Notes: a model not told the origin generated them from the letters alone. Counted from the first letter of the stretch, positions 16,090-25,656 are shown. The stretch: DNA of 64,000 nt from Haloterrigena sp. H1 (GCF_005938085.1 NZ_SMZK01000001.1:2604001-2668000), one strand, 5' to 3'. Translations and numbers: made by a program.

Positions 16090-18390
16090 ATGAGCGCCGA
16101 CGAGGAACTCGCGAAGGACCTCGGACTCCTCTCGGCGATCACGATCGGGATCGGGACGATGATCGGCGCGGGGATCTTCGTGCTCCCGGGGACGGCCGTG
16201 GCGCGAGCGGGGCCGCTCGCTGCCGCGACCTTCGTGATTGGCGGCGTGACCGCGCTGTTTACCGCCCTGTCGGCCTCGGAATTGGGGACGGCGATGCCCA
16301 AATCCGGCGGTGCCTACTTCTACGTCAACCGCGCGCTCGGCCCCCTGTTCGGCTCGATCAGCGGCTGGGCCAACTGGCTCGGACTGGCGTTTGCCTCCGC
16401 GTTCTACATGTACGGGTTCGGCGAGTACGTCAACCAACTCGTCGGCGCGCCGGCGCTCGCGCTCGGGCCGGTGACGATATCGGCAGCCCAGACCATCGGA
16501 CTCGTCGGCGCAGCGCTGTTCATCGCCATCAACTACGTCGGTGCCAAGGAGACCGGCGGCCTCCAGATCGCCATCGTGTTGACGCTGCTCGGTATTCTCG
16601 GCCTGTTCACCGTTATCGGCCTGTTCAACGCCGAGCTCGAGTCGCTGCGACCGCTCGCACCCGAGGGAACGACCAGTGAGGTGCTTCCGGTGACGGCCAT
16701 CGTCTTCGTCTCCTATCTCGGCTTCGTCCAGATCACGTCCGTCGCCGAAGAGATCAAAGACCCTGGCCGGAACCTCCCGCTTGCCGTCATCGGCTCGGTC
16801 GTCATCGTCACGGTCGTCTACGCGCTGTTCCTCGTCGTCTTGCTGGCGGCAGTCCCGAACGAACTGGTGGCGAACAACGACACGGCGGTCGTCGACGCCG
16901 CGCAGTTGCTGTTCGGTCAGTACAGCGTCTTCGGCATCGGACTGGGCGGGCTCGGTTGGGGGCTGTTGTTACTCGGGGGACTCTTGGCGACGGCCTCGAG
17001 TGCGAACGCGTCGATCCTCTCGTCCTCGCGGATCAACTTCGCGATGGGCCGCGAGAAGATCCTCTCGCCGTCGGTCAACGACATCCACGAGCGCTTCGGG
17101 ACGCCGTTCAAGTCGATCCTGATCACGGGCGGACTCATCATCGCCTTTCTGCTGTTTGGCAACCTCAAGTTGCTGTCGACGGCTGGTTCGGTGTTGCACC
17201 TGATCGTCTACGGCCTGTTGAACATCGCGCTCATCGTCATGCGGGAAGCCGAGCCCGCCGAATACGATCCCGACTTCGAGGTGCCGCTGTATCCGTTCGT
17301 CCCGATCATCGGGGCGATTTCCTCGTTCGCGCTGATCGCGTACATCGAGCCGTTCGTCATCCTGCTGTCGGCGGCGCTCGTCGTCTTCGCTGGTGTCTGG
17401 TACCTGCTCTATGCTCGCCAGCGCGTCGAAAGCGCCGGCGTGTTCGTCAACTGGATCCTCGAGCGCTCCGAGGAGATGCCCGACGCTGCGGTGGCCGCAG
17501 CCGACTCGGTTCGTCCCGAGGCCGCCACGGGCGTCGCGGGCACGGACGGCGGTGACTTCCGCGTGATGGTGCCGCTCGCGAATCCGCGTACCGAGACCGA
17601 ACTCATCACGCTCGCCGGCGCGATCGCCAAACAACGAGCGGGGACGGTTCACGCGGTCCACATCGTGCAGGTGCCCGACCAGACGCCGCTCGAGCGCGGT
17701 GCCGAGCAAACCGAGCGGATCGACGCCGAGTCACAGCAGTTACTCGAGCAGGCACGAGAGGACGCCGAGACGTTCGGCGCTGCCGTCGAGACCCATACGG
17801 TGCTCTCACACCGTTCGTTCGAGGAGATCTTCGACGCCGCGCGCACCTTCGAGGCCGATCAGGTCGTCATGGGCTGGGGGCCAACCGCCCACGGCCGCGC
17901 CGAGTCGCGTCTCGACGAGCTGACCCACGACCTCCCCTGTGACTTCCTGGTGTTGAAAGACCGAGGCTTCGATCCCGCACACATCCTGCTGCCGACCGCC
18001 GGCGGCCCCGATTCGGTCCTCGGCGCGGACGTCGTCCGCTTGCTCCGCGAGGAGTTCGACTCCCGCGTGACGCTGTTACACGCCGTCAGCGAGGACGAGT
18101 CCCGCGAGGAAGGCGAGCAGTTCCTCGAGGAGTGGGCCGCCGAGAACGGCTTGGCCGATGCGGAGTTGCGCGTCGACGACCGCGATGTCGAGACCGCCAT
18201 CGAAGACGCGGCGACGGACGCGACGCTGCTGGTGATCGGCGCGACCGAGACGGGACTGCTCTCGCGGCTCGTCCGCGGCTCGCTGGTGCTCGACGTCCTC
18301 GACGACGTCGAGTGTTCGGTGTTGCTCGCCGAACGGGCCCGCAAGCGGACGCTACGCGAGCGCCTGCTGGGGCTCAAAAAAGACGAATAG
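16090..18390 (+). CDS. APC amino-acid permease fused to two UspA domains
   Basis: 766 residues. The first 450 or so are an APC-superfamily permease with about twelve hydrophobic segments, beginning with GTMIGAGIFVLPGTAVARAGP and containing PKSGGAYFYVNRALGP. The remainder is soluble with two tandem universal-stress-protein folds: FRVMVPLANPRTE..VMGWGPTAHGRAESRLDELTHD and HILLPTAGGPDS..LLVIGATETGLLSRLVRGS. The second domain keeps a G-x2-G-x-like nucleotide loop. Archaeal cationic amino-acid transporters of this architecture are common; the UspA part is thought to sense ATP. Next to proline dehydrogenase and an Lrp regulator it likely imports an amino acid used as carbon or nitrogen source. Confidence 0.9.
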   Translation: MSADEELAKDLGLLSAITIGIGTMIGAGIFVLPGTAVARAGPLAAATFVIGGVTALFTALSASELGTAMPKSGGAYFYVNRALGPLFGSISGWANWLGLAFASAFYMYGFGEYVNQLVGAPALALGPVTISAAQTIGLVGAALFIAINYVGAKETGGLQIAIVLTLLGILGLFTVIGLFNAELESLRPLAPEGTTSEVLPVTAIVFVSYLGFVQITSVAEEIKDPGRNLPLAVIGSVVIVTVVYALFLVVLLAAVPNELVANNDTAVVDAAQLLFGQYSVFGIGLGGLGWGLLLLGGLLATASSANASILSSSRINFAMGREKILSPSVNDIHERFGTPFKSILITGGLIIAFLLFGNLKLLSTAGSVLHLIVYGLLNIALIVMREAEPAEYDPDFEVPLYPFVPIIGAISSFALIAYIEPFVILLSAALVVFAGVWYLLYARQRVESAGVFVNWILERSEEMPDAAVAAADSVRPEAATGVAGTDGGDFRVMVPLANPRTETELITLAGAIAKQRAGTVHAVHIVQVPDQTPLERGAEQTERIDAESQQLLEQAREDAETFGAAVETHTVLSHRSFEEIFDAARTFEADQVVMGWGPTAHGRAESRLDELTHDLPCDFLVLKDRGFDPAHILLPTAGGPDSVLGADVVRLLREEFDSRVTLLHAVSEDESREEGEQFLEEWAAENGLADAELRVDDRDVETAIEDAATDATLLVIGATETGLLSRLVRGSLVLDVLDDVECSVLLAERARKRTLRERLLGLKKDE

Positions 18391-18393
18391 GCT

Positions 18394-18459
18394 CTGTTCC
18401 TCCGTTTGCGCTGTCGCTTGCCACAGACGCGACTAGCTGTGCGAGAAACGGAGGAACAG
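18394..18459. repeat. Perfect 14-bp inverted repeat between permease and proline dehydrogenase
   Basis: CTGTTCCTCCGTTT at 18394-18407 and AAACGGAGGAACAG at 18446-18459 are exact reverse complements with 38 bases between. They lie 4 bases after the permease stop and end 30 bases before the proline dehydrogenase start. Either a strong hairpin terminator or a small transposon-derived element. Confidence 0.7.
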
Positions 18460-18488
18460 CCTTACGCGTGGCGCCCTGTCTCTCTGCT

Positions 18489-19325
18489 ATGCTCCCGCCG
18501 ATCGCCGACCGGTTCGTCGCGGGTGAATCGCCGGCGGAAGCGCTCGAGCACGTCCGCCGGCTGAACGACACCGACGTGAAGGGGATCGTCAACTTGCTGG
18601 GCGAGCACTACGACGACCGCGAGGCCGTCGCCGCCGACGCCGCCGAATATCGACGGCTCGTCGATGACATCGCTGGCTCGGGACTCGCGGCCTGCATCTC
18701 CGTCAAACCCTCGCAACTGGGGCTGGACATCGGCGAGGACGTTTTTCGCTCGGAGCTGACGGCTATCGTCGACGCGGCGGCCGAGCGCGACGTCTTCGTC
18801 TGGATCGACATGGAAGACCACACGACGACTGACGCGACGCTCGACGCCTTCGAGACCGTCGCCCGCGAGCACGGCGGTGGCGTCGGCGTCTGCGTGCAAG
18901 CGAATCTCCGCCGGACGCGAACGGACGTCAGACGGCTCGCGAACGTGCCCGGCACGGTCCGGTTCGTCAAGGGGGCCTACGAGCCGCCGCCCGACATCGC
19001 CTACACGGACGGTGCGCGGATCGATCAGGAGTACCGGACCCTGCTCGAGTACGCGTTCGAACACTACGACGGTGGCATCGCGGTGGGCAGTCACGATCCG
19101 GCGATGATCGAACATGCAAAAGCGCTCCACGAGCGATACGGCACCGACTTCGAGATCCAGATGCTCATGGGCGTGCGCGAGGACGCCCAGTACGATCTGG
19201 CCGACGAGTACGAGGTCTGGCAGTACGTCCCCTACGGCGAGCGGTGGAAATCCTACTTCTACCGGCGGATGACCGAGGGGACGGATAATCTTCGGTTCGC
19301 GCTGCGGGCCGTGCTACAGAGCTGA
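18489..19325 (+). CDS. putA: Proline dehydrogenase
   Basis: 278 residues, the length of monofunctional archaeal/bacterial proline dehydrogenases. The TIM-barrel landmarks are SVKPSQLGLDIG, VWIDMEDHTTTDATL, GVCVQANLRRTRTD, VRFVKGAYEPP, GSHDP and the C-terminal YVPYGERWKSYFYRRMTE that binds substrate and FAD. It oxidises L-proline to pyrroline-5-carboxylate, passing electrons to the membrane. The start is the first ATG where homology begins; the frame upstream runs through the hairpin. The P5C dehydrogenase partner is not in the window. It fits the amino-acid and solute catabolic theme of the region. Confidence 0.92.
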   Translation: MLPPIADRFVAGESPAEALEHVRRLNDTDVKGIVNLLGEHYDDREAVAADAAEYRRLVDDIAGSGLAACISVKPSQLGLDIGEDVFRSELTAIVDAAAERDVFVWIDMEDHTTTDATLDAFETVAREHGGGVGVCVQANLRRTRTDVRRLANVPGTVRFVKGAYEPPPDIAYTDGARIDQEYRTLLEYAFEHYDGGIAVGSHDPAMIEHAKALHERYGTDFEIQMLMGVREDAQYDLADEYEVWQYVPYGERWKSYFYRRMTEGTDNLRFALRAVLQS

Positions 19326-19442
19326 AATGGGGCCGGCAGACACATGATTGTGGAGGCCCCGACGAGGTCCGCAACGCCAGACAGTATCGCAATCGGGCGG
19401 TTAGGGCATGAGGATATACGCCTCCTACGTTTACGCTAGATA

Positions 19443-20192
19443 ATGTCTGCCGAACAGTTCACCAGCACACAGAAACTTCTCGCGGAGTTTTTTGGCTCCG
19501 CGACGCTCGTCTTCGTCATCGTCTCGTCGGGGCTGCTCGCCGACGGGATGCTCGAGGCGTCACCGAGTATCGGCGTCTTGTTCATCGGCCTGGCGACGGC
19601 CGGCTGGCTGTTCGTCCTCGTCCAGATGCTCGGGCCAATCAGCGGGGCCCACCTCAACCCGGCAGTCACCGTTGCACTGCTCGTGACCGGTGATACGGAC
19701 ATGAAGACCGCACGGCAGTACGTTCCGGTCCAGTTCCTTGGCGGACTCGTCGGCGTCGGATTGGCAGGGCTCACCTTCGTGAGCACGATCGGGTGGGAGG
19801 TGTTCGCGATCTCCGCCGTCGAGCGCCCTGCATCCACCTGGCTGGCCGAGTTCCTCGGAACGATGTTGCTCGCATCGGCGATCATCTCGCTGATCCGTCA
19901 GGACAGCGAGTGGATCGGCCTCGCGGTGGGCTTTACCGTCGGTATGGGAATTATCGGAACGGCCTCGACCGCGTTTTTCAACCCGCAGGTTGCTCTCGCT
20001 CGCGTTTTCACGTCCGGAATCGCCGGAATCCAACCGTTCGATGCCGTCATGTTCATGATCGCGTCGACGTTCGGCGGCATCGCTGCGGGTCTCATGTGGC
20101 GATACCTGTGGCCGAGACCGAGCCTGATCGGCAAGCAGGAGCCAAAACCCGATGACGAGTCCGTTCTCGAGGAGGTGGCGACGGAGACGTAG
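19443..20192 (+). CDS. MIP family channel (aquaporin/glycerol facilitator-like) with altered second NPA box
   Basis: 249 residues with six hydrophobic segments. The first half-helix motif is canonical (GPISGAHLNPAVTV). The second is FFNPQVALAR: NPQ in place of NPA, but with the selectivity arginine kept. MIP channels conduct water or small neutral solutes through the cytoplasmic membrane. The C-terminal tail (PKPDDESVLEEVATET) is acidic. A TATA-like GGATATAC lies about 25-30 bases upstream. Substrate preference cannot be deduced. Confidence 0.85.
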   Translation: MSAEQFTSTQKLLAEFFGSATLVFVIVSSGLLADGMLEASPSIGVLFIGLATAGWLFVLVQMLGPISGAHLNPAVTVALLVTGDTDMKTARQYVPVQFLGGLVGVGLAGLTFVSTIGWEVFAISAVERPASTWLAEFLGTMLLASAIISLIRQDSEWIGLAVGFTVGMGIIGTASTAFFNPQVALARVFTSGIAGIQPFDAVMFMIASTFGGIAAGLMWRYLWPRPSLIGKQEPKPDDESVLEEVATET

Positions 20193-20499
20193 CCTGTCGG
20201 TTCGAGACGACCGACTCGGTCCACGTCTTCGACACGCAGTTGATACTACCGGACAACAGTCAGTGAATACTCGATCGCGTCTCGACGGCTGTCGCTGTCA
20301 GTGACAGCGTCTCGAGTCCGATCGATGTATGAACCGTTTTGTCCGGCAGTATGAAGCCCGGGTCGGGCAGCGAGCGGATTGGCGTGTCTCCGCTGTGTCC
20401 CCTCGTGTTGCTCGGCGCTCAGTTCACTCCGTGCCCCTATATAGAATCGTGGAGAACAACAGATAGTATAAAGGCCAGCGGGTTCATCGTCTGGGACAT
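20193..20499. other. 307-base intergenic region with small TIR element and a promoter
   Basis: No gene seen. It contains the inverted-repeat element at 20243-20352 and, close to the next gene, TAGTATAAAGG (20464-20474), a good archaeal TATA box 26-36 bases before the ATG at 20500. Confidence 0.6.
20243..20352. repeat. 110-bp element with terminal inverted repeats (MITE-like)
   Basis: ATACTACCGGACAA (20243-20256) and TTGTCCGGCAGTAT (20339-20352) are 14-base inverted ends with one mismatch. Inside is the perfect palindrome CGCTGTCAGTGACAGCG (20293-20309). No coding capacity. The structure resembles a miniature inverted-repeat element or a large structured RNA/DNA hairpin. Confidence 0.5.
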
Positions 20500-21459
20500 A
20501 TGACGACGACGCTCGGAACGGCGAGCGCGAGGCCCGGCGAGATAGATACGGGCCGTCTCGAGGTCGGCGAAACCCGGGACGGGAGTTCGGTTGGACTACC
20601 CGTTGCGGTGGTAAACGGAGCCTCTTCGGGAAAGACGCTCTACATGCAGGCGGCAAGCGACGGCGACGAACTCAACGGCGTCGGGGTCATCCAGCGCGTC
20701 GTCCCGCGCCTGGATCCCGCCGAAATCTCCGGGACGATCCTGATCGTTGGGATCGTCAACTACCACGCGTTTCAGGTCGCCGAACACCGCAACCCGATCG
20801 ACGATACGAAGATGAACCGTGCCTACCCGGGCAACGAAACCGGCACCTCGAGCGAGCGGATCGCAGCCGCGACCTTCGACGCCGCCACCCGGGCGGATCT
20901 GATCCTCGACCTTCACCAGGGGTCGACCAGCCAGATGCTAGACGAGGTTCGCGTCCGCTGTGGGAAACGCCACCGGCTCCACGACCAGTGTCTCGAACTG
21001 GCGAAGGCCTTCGACTGTGGCTACGTCTTAGATCAGAAGGGACCGGACGGCCAACTCGCCCGGACAGGCCCCGACGAAGGAATCCCGACCATCGACCCCG
21101 AACTCGGCGGGGCAGTCGGCTGGGACGAAGCGAGCATTCAGAAGGGCGTCGAGGGCGTCTTCAACGTCCTGCGGTACTACGGCTTCCTTGGCGGCGAGCA
21201 GTCCCTCGAGACCCAGACTCGCGCCAGCGGCTTCGAACAGTACGGCGCGCCTGCAGGTGGACTGGTGACGATGCACAAGGAACTCGGTGACCGAGTCCGC
21301 CCCAGCGAGACGATTTTCGAGGTGACGACCCCCTTCGGCGAACCGAAAGCCGAGGTAACGGCCGACAGCGGCGGGATCTTCTGGCGTGCACGACGCCTCC
21401 CGCAGGTCGCGACCGGCGAGTACGTCTGCTCGGTCGGCACCGACATCGGCCAGTACTGA
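20500..21459 (+). CDS. Succinylglutamate desuccinylase/aspartoacylase (AspA/AstE) family protein
   Basis: 319 residues. A zinc-carboxypeptidase-like core is visible: AASDGDELNGVGVI where the family usually has HGDE, MNRAYPGN (the N-R substrate pair), ILDLHQGS with the third metal-ligand histidine, and a C-terminal beta-barrel (GAPAGGLVTMHKELGDRVRPSETIFEV). The first ligand histidine therefore appears as aspartate. Family members deacylate N-acyl amino acids; the ectoine-pathway deacetylase DoeB/EutE belongs here, so this protein is an alternative candidate for that step. A TATA box lies 26-36 bases upstream. It ends one base before threonine synthase. Confidence 0.8.
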   Translation: MTTTLGTASARPGEIDTGRLEVGETRDGSSVGLPVAVVNGASSGKTLYMQAASDGDELNGVGVIQRVVPRLDPAEISGTILIVGIVNYHAFQVAEHRNPIDDTKMNRAYPGNETGTSSERIAAATFDAATRADLILDLHQGSTSQMLDEVRVRCGKRHRLHDQCLELAKAFDCGYVLDQKGPDGQLARTGPDEGIPTIDPELGGAVGWDEASIQKGVEGVFNVLRYYGFLGGEQSLETQTRASGFEQYGAPAGGLVTMHKELGDRVRPSETIFEVTTPFGEPKAEVTADSGGIFWRARRLPQVATGEYVCSVGTDIGQY

Positions 21460-21460
21460 G

Positions 21461-22618
21461 ATGGCGTCCGATCTCACCTGCCCCGACTGTGGGGCCGTCT
21501 ACGCGGCCGGACCGGACGAGCCGTGGCGCTGTGGCTGTGGCCACGCGCTGGAGTTTACCGAACGGCCACATCCGCAGGGCGACCCGCTGCCGTTGCACAG
21601 CCTCGATACCAGCGAGGGGCTGTGGACGTTCTTCGAGTTCCTCCCGATCGAACAGCACGTCACCTTCTACGAGGGGTTTACCCCGCTGGTCGACGCTCCC
21701 GAGTGGGACGCGGAGTTTAAACTCGAGTACGTGTTCCCGACGGGCTCGTTCAAAGACCGCGGCGCGACGACGACGCTCTCGCGAGCCGTCGAACTCGGCG
21801 TCGAGAAAGTCATCGAGGACTCGTCGGGCAACGCCGGCGCGTCGATCGCGACCTACGCGGCCCGGGCCGGGCTCAAGGCGGACATCTACGTCCCGGCCGA
21901 CGTCAACCAGTCGAAACTGATGGCGATCCAGCGAGCCGACGCCCGGCCAGTTCGCATCGAGGGGACCCGCGAAGACGTGACGGCGGCCTGTCTCGAGGCC
22001 GTCGAAGGCGATGCGAGCGATACCGAGGCCGAGGCCAACGAGCGCGACGCGCCGTTCCAGACCGGCGAGGGCTGGTACGCAAGCCACGCCTGGAATCCCG
22101 CCTTCTACGCCGGGACGATGACCTTCGCGTTCGAGGTAGCCGCCCAGCAGGGCTGGACCGTCCCCGACGCCGTCGTCCTCCCGATCGGCCACGGGACGCT
22201 CTTTCTGGGCGCGTATCGGGGCTTTTCGCTGCTCAACGAGGCCAGCATCGTCGACGGGATGCCTCGCCTGCTCGGCGCACAGGCAGCCGGCTACGCACCG
22301 ATCGTCGGTGCACTCGGCGGTGAAACCACCGCCGAAAACGGCGAGCGGACGACGATCGCCGACGGGATTCAGGTCACCGAACCCGCACGCGGGACCGAAA
22401 TCCTCGAGGCGATCGAGGCGACCGACGGCGACGCGATTGCACTCGACAGTGACCTGATCGAGTCCGCACTGGATCGTCTCCACCGGAGCGGGTTCTACGT
22501 CGAGCCGACCTGTGCGGTCGCGCCGGCGGCCCTCGAGCGCTACCGCGAGCGTGGCGTCCTCGACGAAGACGCCGACGTCGTCGTTCCGCTGACCGGCAGC
22601 GGATTGAAAACCCTATGA
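21461..22618 (+). CDS. thrC: Threonine synthase
   Basis: 385 residues. An N-terminal rubredoxin-like zinc ribbon (CPDCGAVY then WRCGCGH) precedes a fold-type II PLP domain with GSFKDRGATT (Schiff-base lysine about K98), SSGNAGASIATYAAR and the C-terminal PLTGSGLKTL. It makes threonine from O-phosphohomoserine. The start follows the upstream stop by one base, so it is co-transcribed with the AspA-family gene. An amino-acid insert (DASDTEAEANERDAPFQTGEG) near residue 185-205 is acidic. Aspartate semialdehyde, a product of diaminobutyrate transamination, feeds this pathway. Confidence 0.9.
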   Translation: MASDLTCPDCGAVYAAGPDEPWRCGCGHALEFTERPHPQGDPLPLHSLDTSEGLWTFFEFLPIEQHVTFYEGFTPLVDAPEWDAEFKLEYVFPTGSFKDRGATTTLSRAVELGVEKVIEDSSGNAGASIATYAARAGLKADIYVPADVNQSKLMAIQRADARPVRIEGTREDVTAACLEAVEGDASDTEAEANERDAPFQTGEGWYASHAWNPAFYAGTMTFAFEVAAQQGWTVPDAVVLPIGHGTLFLGAYRGFSLLNEASIVDGMPRLLGAQAAGYAPIVGALGGETTAENGERTTIADGIQVTEPARGTEILEAIEATDGDAIALDSDLIESALDRLHRSGFYVEPTCAVAPAALERYRERGVLDEDADVVVPLTGSGLKTL

Positions 22619-22619
22619 T

Positions 22620-22635
22620 CCGTCAGTGCTGACGG
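22620..22635. repeat. Perfect 7-bp stem hairpin after thrC
   Basis: CCGTCAG TG CTGACGG begins one base after the thrC stop. It lies 8 bases before the NUDIX start; a termination or processing hairpin is likely, although no T-run follows. Confidence 0.45.
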
Positions 22636-22643
22636 GTTCATAG

Positions 22644-23180
22644 ATGGTCAGCCGACCGCCGACGTTCTGTCCCGACTGTGGAAGCCGCCTCGAGTCGACA
22701 GTAGCCGACGACCGCGAGCGCATGCGCTGTTCGCATTGTGAGGCGATCGTCTGGCACAATCCCGTGCCGTGTGCCGGCGTCGCGGTCGTCGACCGCGCCC
22801 GGCCCGACCCGGCCGTGCTCTGTGTCGAACGCGGGATTCCGCCGGGCGTCGGCGAGTGGACGATCCCCGGCGGCCACATCGAAACCGGCGAAGAACCGCC
22901 CGAAGCGGCCGCCCGCGAACTCGCAGAGGAGACCGGCGTTGCCGTCGATCCCGCCGACCTCGAGATCCTGGCCGCGTCGGCGATGCCGCCGCGGACGGGT
23001 AAACACGTCGTGACAGTCCACTACGTGGCCGACTGGGCCGACGCCGACGGCGAACCGATCGCTGGCAGCGACGCCACGGCCGCCCGGTTCTGGACGCCAG
23101 CGGGGTTCGACGCCTCCGGCGAGACCTTTCGGCCGGTCCATTACGAGCGGTTTCGGGAGGCCGCGGCGTTGCTCGAGTGA
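22644..23180 (+). CDS. NUDIX hydrolase with N-terminal zinc ribbon
   Basis: 178 residues. An N-terminal ribbon (CPDCGSRL..CSHCEAIVW) is followed by a full Nudix box with G-x5-E-x7-R-E-L-x-E-E-x-G spacing (GGHIETGEE then ARELAEETGV). Members hydrolyse nucleoside diphosphates linked to another moiety; the zinc ribbon is found in NADH pyrophosphatase-like (NudC-type) and haloarchaeal housekeeping members. The gene starts 25 bases after thrC on the same strand, with a hairpin between. Exact substrate unknown. Confidence 0.9.
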   Translation: MVSRPPTFCPDCGSRLESTVADDRERMRCSHCEAIVWHNPVPCAGVAVVDRARPDPAVLCVERGIPPGVGEWTIPGGHIETGEEPPEAAARELAEETGVAVDPADLEILAASAMPPRTGKHVVTVHYVADWADADGEPIAGSDATAARFWTPAGFDASGETFRPVHYERFREAAALLE

Positions 23181-23264
23181 CGGACGCGTCGCGACTGCAG
23201 TCGGCCACGAGCCGCCGAAACGAAACCCGACATTCCTTTACTCGAGCCCTGAATACGGGCGGGT

Positions 23265-25043
23265 ATGTTCCTCTCCCTACGCGCGGAGGTCGAAGACGCC
23301 CTCGAGGGGGCGCTTGCCGAACTCGACTTCCCGACGGACGATCTCGGAATCGAAGAACCGCCGGACGACGTCGAGAGCGTGCTGGCCTCGAGCGTAGCGT
23401 TCCGGCTGGCCGGTGAGGCCGGCGCAGCGCCGCCGCAGGTCGCCGCACAGATCGCCGACGAGATCGACGCCGACGAGCTGACCTACGTCTCCGAGATCCA
23501 GACGCAGGGGCCGTATCTCAACTTCCTGCCGAGCGACGCGTATCTCGCCGACACCCTCGCCGACGCGACCGCCGACGACTACGGCACTCTGCCGGATCGC
23601 GAGGAGTCCGTCGTCGTCGAGCATACGAGCGCGAACCCGACAGGACCAGTCCACGTCGGCCGCGCACGGAACCCGATCATCGGTGACGCGGTCTGCAATC
23701 TCCTGGATTTCGCCGGCTACGACGTCGATCGTCACTACTACGTCAACGACGCCGGCCGGCAGATGGCCGTCTTCACCTGGGCCTACGAGACCTTCGACGA
23801 GGAAGACTTAGAGAGCGAGCGCGAACGCGACCGCATCGAGTACGACCTCGTTCGGTACTACCGCAAGGGCAACGCCTACCTCGAGAACGCCGCCGAGAGC
23901 GAGGTCGAGCAGGCCGAAGCCGAGATCGAGTCGATCATGCAGGGACTCGAGGCCGGCGACGACGAGGCCTACGAGCGCGTCAGCGAGGTCGTCGATCAGG
24001 TTCTGGGCGGGATGACGGAATGTCTCGCGCGCCTGCCCGCCGAGTTCGACGAGTTCGTCAAGGAAACGCGATTCATGCGCAACGGCGACACCGACGACCT
24101 CGTCGCTCGCCTGAAAGACCTCGACGAATCGGTCTACGAGGAAGACGCCTGGCAGCTCGAGCTCGACGACCACGGGATCGACAAGAACCTCGTCTTCCTG
24201 CGCTCGGACGGCACTTCGCTGTACGCGACCCGCGATCTGGCCCACCACGAGTGGAAGTTCGACAACTACGACAGCGCCGTGACGGTACTCGGCGAGGACC
24301 ACAAACTGCAGGCCAAACAGCTTCGCACCACGCTCGAGTTACTGGGCAACGAGACCGACGACCTCCAGCAGGTGCTGTACTCCTACGTCAACCTCCCCGA
24401 AGGGAAGATGAGCACGCGCCGTGGCACCGGCGTCGATCTGGACGACCTGCTCGACGAGGCGATCGATCGCGCTCGCGACGAGGTCGAAGACCGGCTCGAC
24501 GACCGCATCCGCGACGACGACTTAGACGAGGACGACATCGAGCGCATCGCCCACCAGGTCGGGATCGGTGCGGTCCGCTACGACATCGTCTCCAAGCAGC
24601 CGACGAAGGCGATCACCTTCGAGTGGGACCGCGCGCTCGACTTCGAGGCCCAGTCTGCGCCGTACGTCCAGTACGTCCACGCACGCTGCTGTGGGATTCT
24701 GGAGGAAGCGGGGATCGACCCCGAAACTGGCATGGACGACGTCGAGACCACCGTCGACGCCGACCTGCTCGAGACCGAGGCCGAACGAGACCTCCTCGAG
24801 ACGATCGCGCGCTTCCCGGCGGTCGTCGACGAGGCCGCAGACGACTTGGAGCCCCACGGGATCGCGACCTACACGCGCGAGTTCGCCGACCGGTTCAACG
24901 CCTTCTACCGGGAGTGTCCGGTGCTCGCCGACGACGTCGATGCCGACGTCCGCGAGGCGCGGCTCGCGCTGGTTGCGGCCTCGAAACACGCGGTCGCCAA
25001 CGCCCTGTCGATTCTGGGCGTGGCCGCGCCGCGGTCGATGTAA
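23265..25043 (+). CDS. argS: Arginyl-tRNA synthetase
   Basis: 592 residues, standard for class I ArgRS. The Add1 domain occupies the first 110 residues; the HIGH motif appears as PVHVGRARN (His about 130), the KMSKS-equivalent as [10 protein letters not shown], and a helical anticodon-binding C-terminus ends in LGVAAPRSM, close to the conserved LGI..P.RM end. It charges tRNA-Arg in the cytoplasm. The start ATG at 23265 gives the expected N-terminus ([13 protein letters not shown]). No regulatory oddity seen. Confidence 0.96.
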   Translation: MFLSLRAEVEDALEGALAELDFPTDDLGIEEPPDDVESVLASSVAFRLAGEAGAAPPQVAAQIADEIDADELTYVSEIQTQGPYLNFLPSDAYLADTLADATADDYGTLPDREESVVVEHTSANPTGPVHVGRARNPIIGDAVCNLLDFAGYDVDRHYYVNDAGRQMAVFTWAYETFDEEDLESERERDRIEYDLVRYYRKGNAYLENAAESEVEQAEAEIESIMQGLEAGDDEAYERVSEVVDQVLGGMTECLARLPAEFDEFVKETRFMRNGDTDDLVARLKDLDESVYEEDAWQLELDDHGIDKNLVFLRSDGTSLYATRDLAHHEWKFDNYDSAVTVLGEDHKLQAKQLRTTLELLGNETDDLQQVLYSYVNLPEGKMSTRRGTGVDLDDLLDEAIDRARDEVEDRLDDRIRDDDLDEDDIERIAHQVGIGAVRYDIVSKQPTKAITFEWDRALDFEAQSAPYVQYVHARCCGILEEAGIDPETGMDDVETTVDADLLETEAERDLLETIARFPAVVDEAADDLEPHGIATYTREFADRFNAFYRECPVLADDVDADVREARLALVAASKHAVANALSILGVAAPRSM

Positions 25044-25146
25044 GCCGTCGGGGATCGCTGTCGCGGTCGGTTTTGTCGTGCCGGTCCCGCGGCTGCTCGT
25101 CGTCGTGACCGAAAGAACAACGCTGCCAGCGCCGCCGGAATCGCCC

Positions 25147-25656
25147 TTACTGCGTCTCGTCGGCGGTATCGAGGACGGTCTGGACGAACTCGTCCTCGCT
25201 CATCTCGCCGTTAATGTACGCGATCGCCCACTGCACGTCGATGTAGAACGACATCACCATCGCACCGTCGTTCTCGAGCACCCAGGTGACGCTGTTGATC
25301 TCGGCTTTGAATGCCTCGGGGTCCGTGATCGCCGCGGAGATGGTCTCTCCGAGTGACTGGAGTTCGCTGGCCAGCATCTCGGGATCGGTTGTGGTCGTCG
25401 TCGCGACGATGTCGACCTCGTCGCCGTCTTTGTTGACATCTTTGATCGAGATCTTCTCGCTGTCGAGCTCGAGCTTGTCGCGGTCGAGGCCTGGGACATC
25501 GGATTCGTCGGTGTCATCACCGTTTTCACCGTTGTCATCGTCGAGCGGTTCGTCGTCATTGGACTCGGAATCGGAGCCAGTCTCGTCACTGGAACACCCC
25601 GCGAGTACGGTTGCGAGTGCTGCGCCACTGCCGAGGAGGATCTTTCGTCGCTCCAT
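25147..25656 (-). CDS. Haloarchaeal lipoprotein of unknown function
   Basis: 169 residues from MERRKILLGSG; an in-frame ATG at 25680 adds eight residues. The signal has RRKILLGSGAALATVLAGC, which combines a twin-arginine-like start with an LAGC lipobox, so the mature protein is probably lipid-anchored outside the cell. A 45-residue Asp/Ser/Glu-rich linker precedes a globular domain (residues 70-169) with no motif I can name. It is convergent with argS. Confidence 0.8.
   Translation of the reverse strand: MERRKILLGSGAALATVLAGCSSDETGSDSESNDDEPLDDDNGENGDDTDESDVPGLDRDKLELDSEKISIKDVNKDGDEVDIVATTTTTDPEMLASELQSLGETISAAITDPEAFKAEINSVTWVLENDGAMVMSFYIDVQWAIAYINGEMSEDEFVQTVLDTADETQ

Noticed and set aside
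21161..22483. 440-residue open frame antisense to threonine synthase
   Set aside because: Composition of a shadow frame; threonine synthase motifs on the plus strand are unambiguous.
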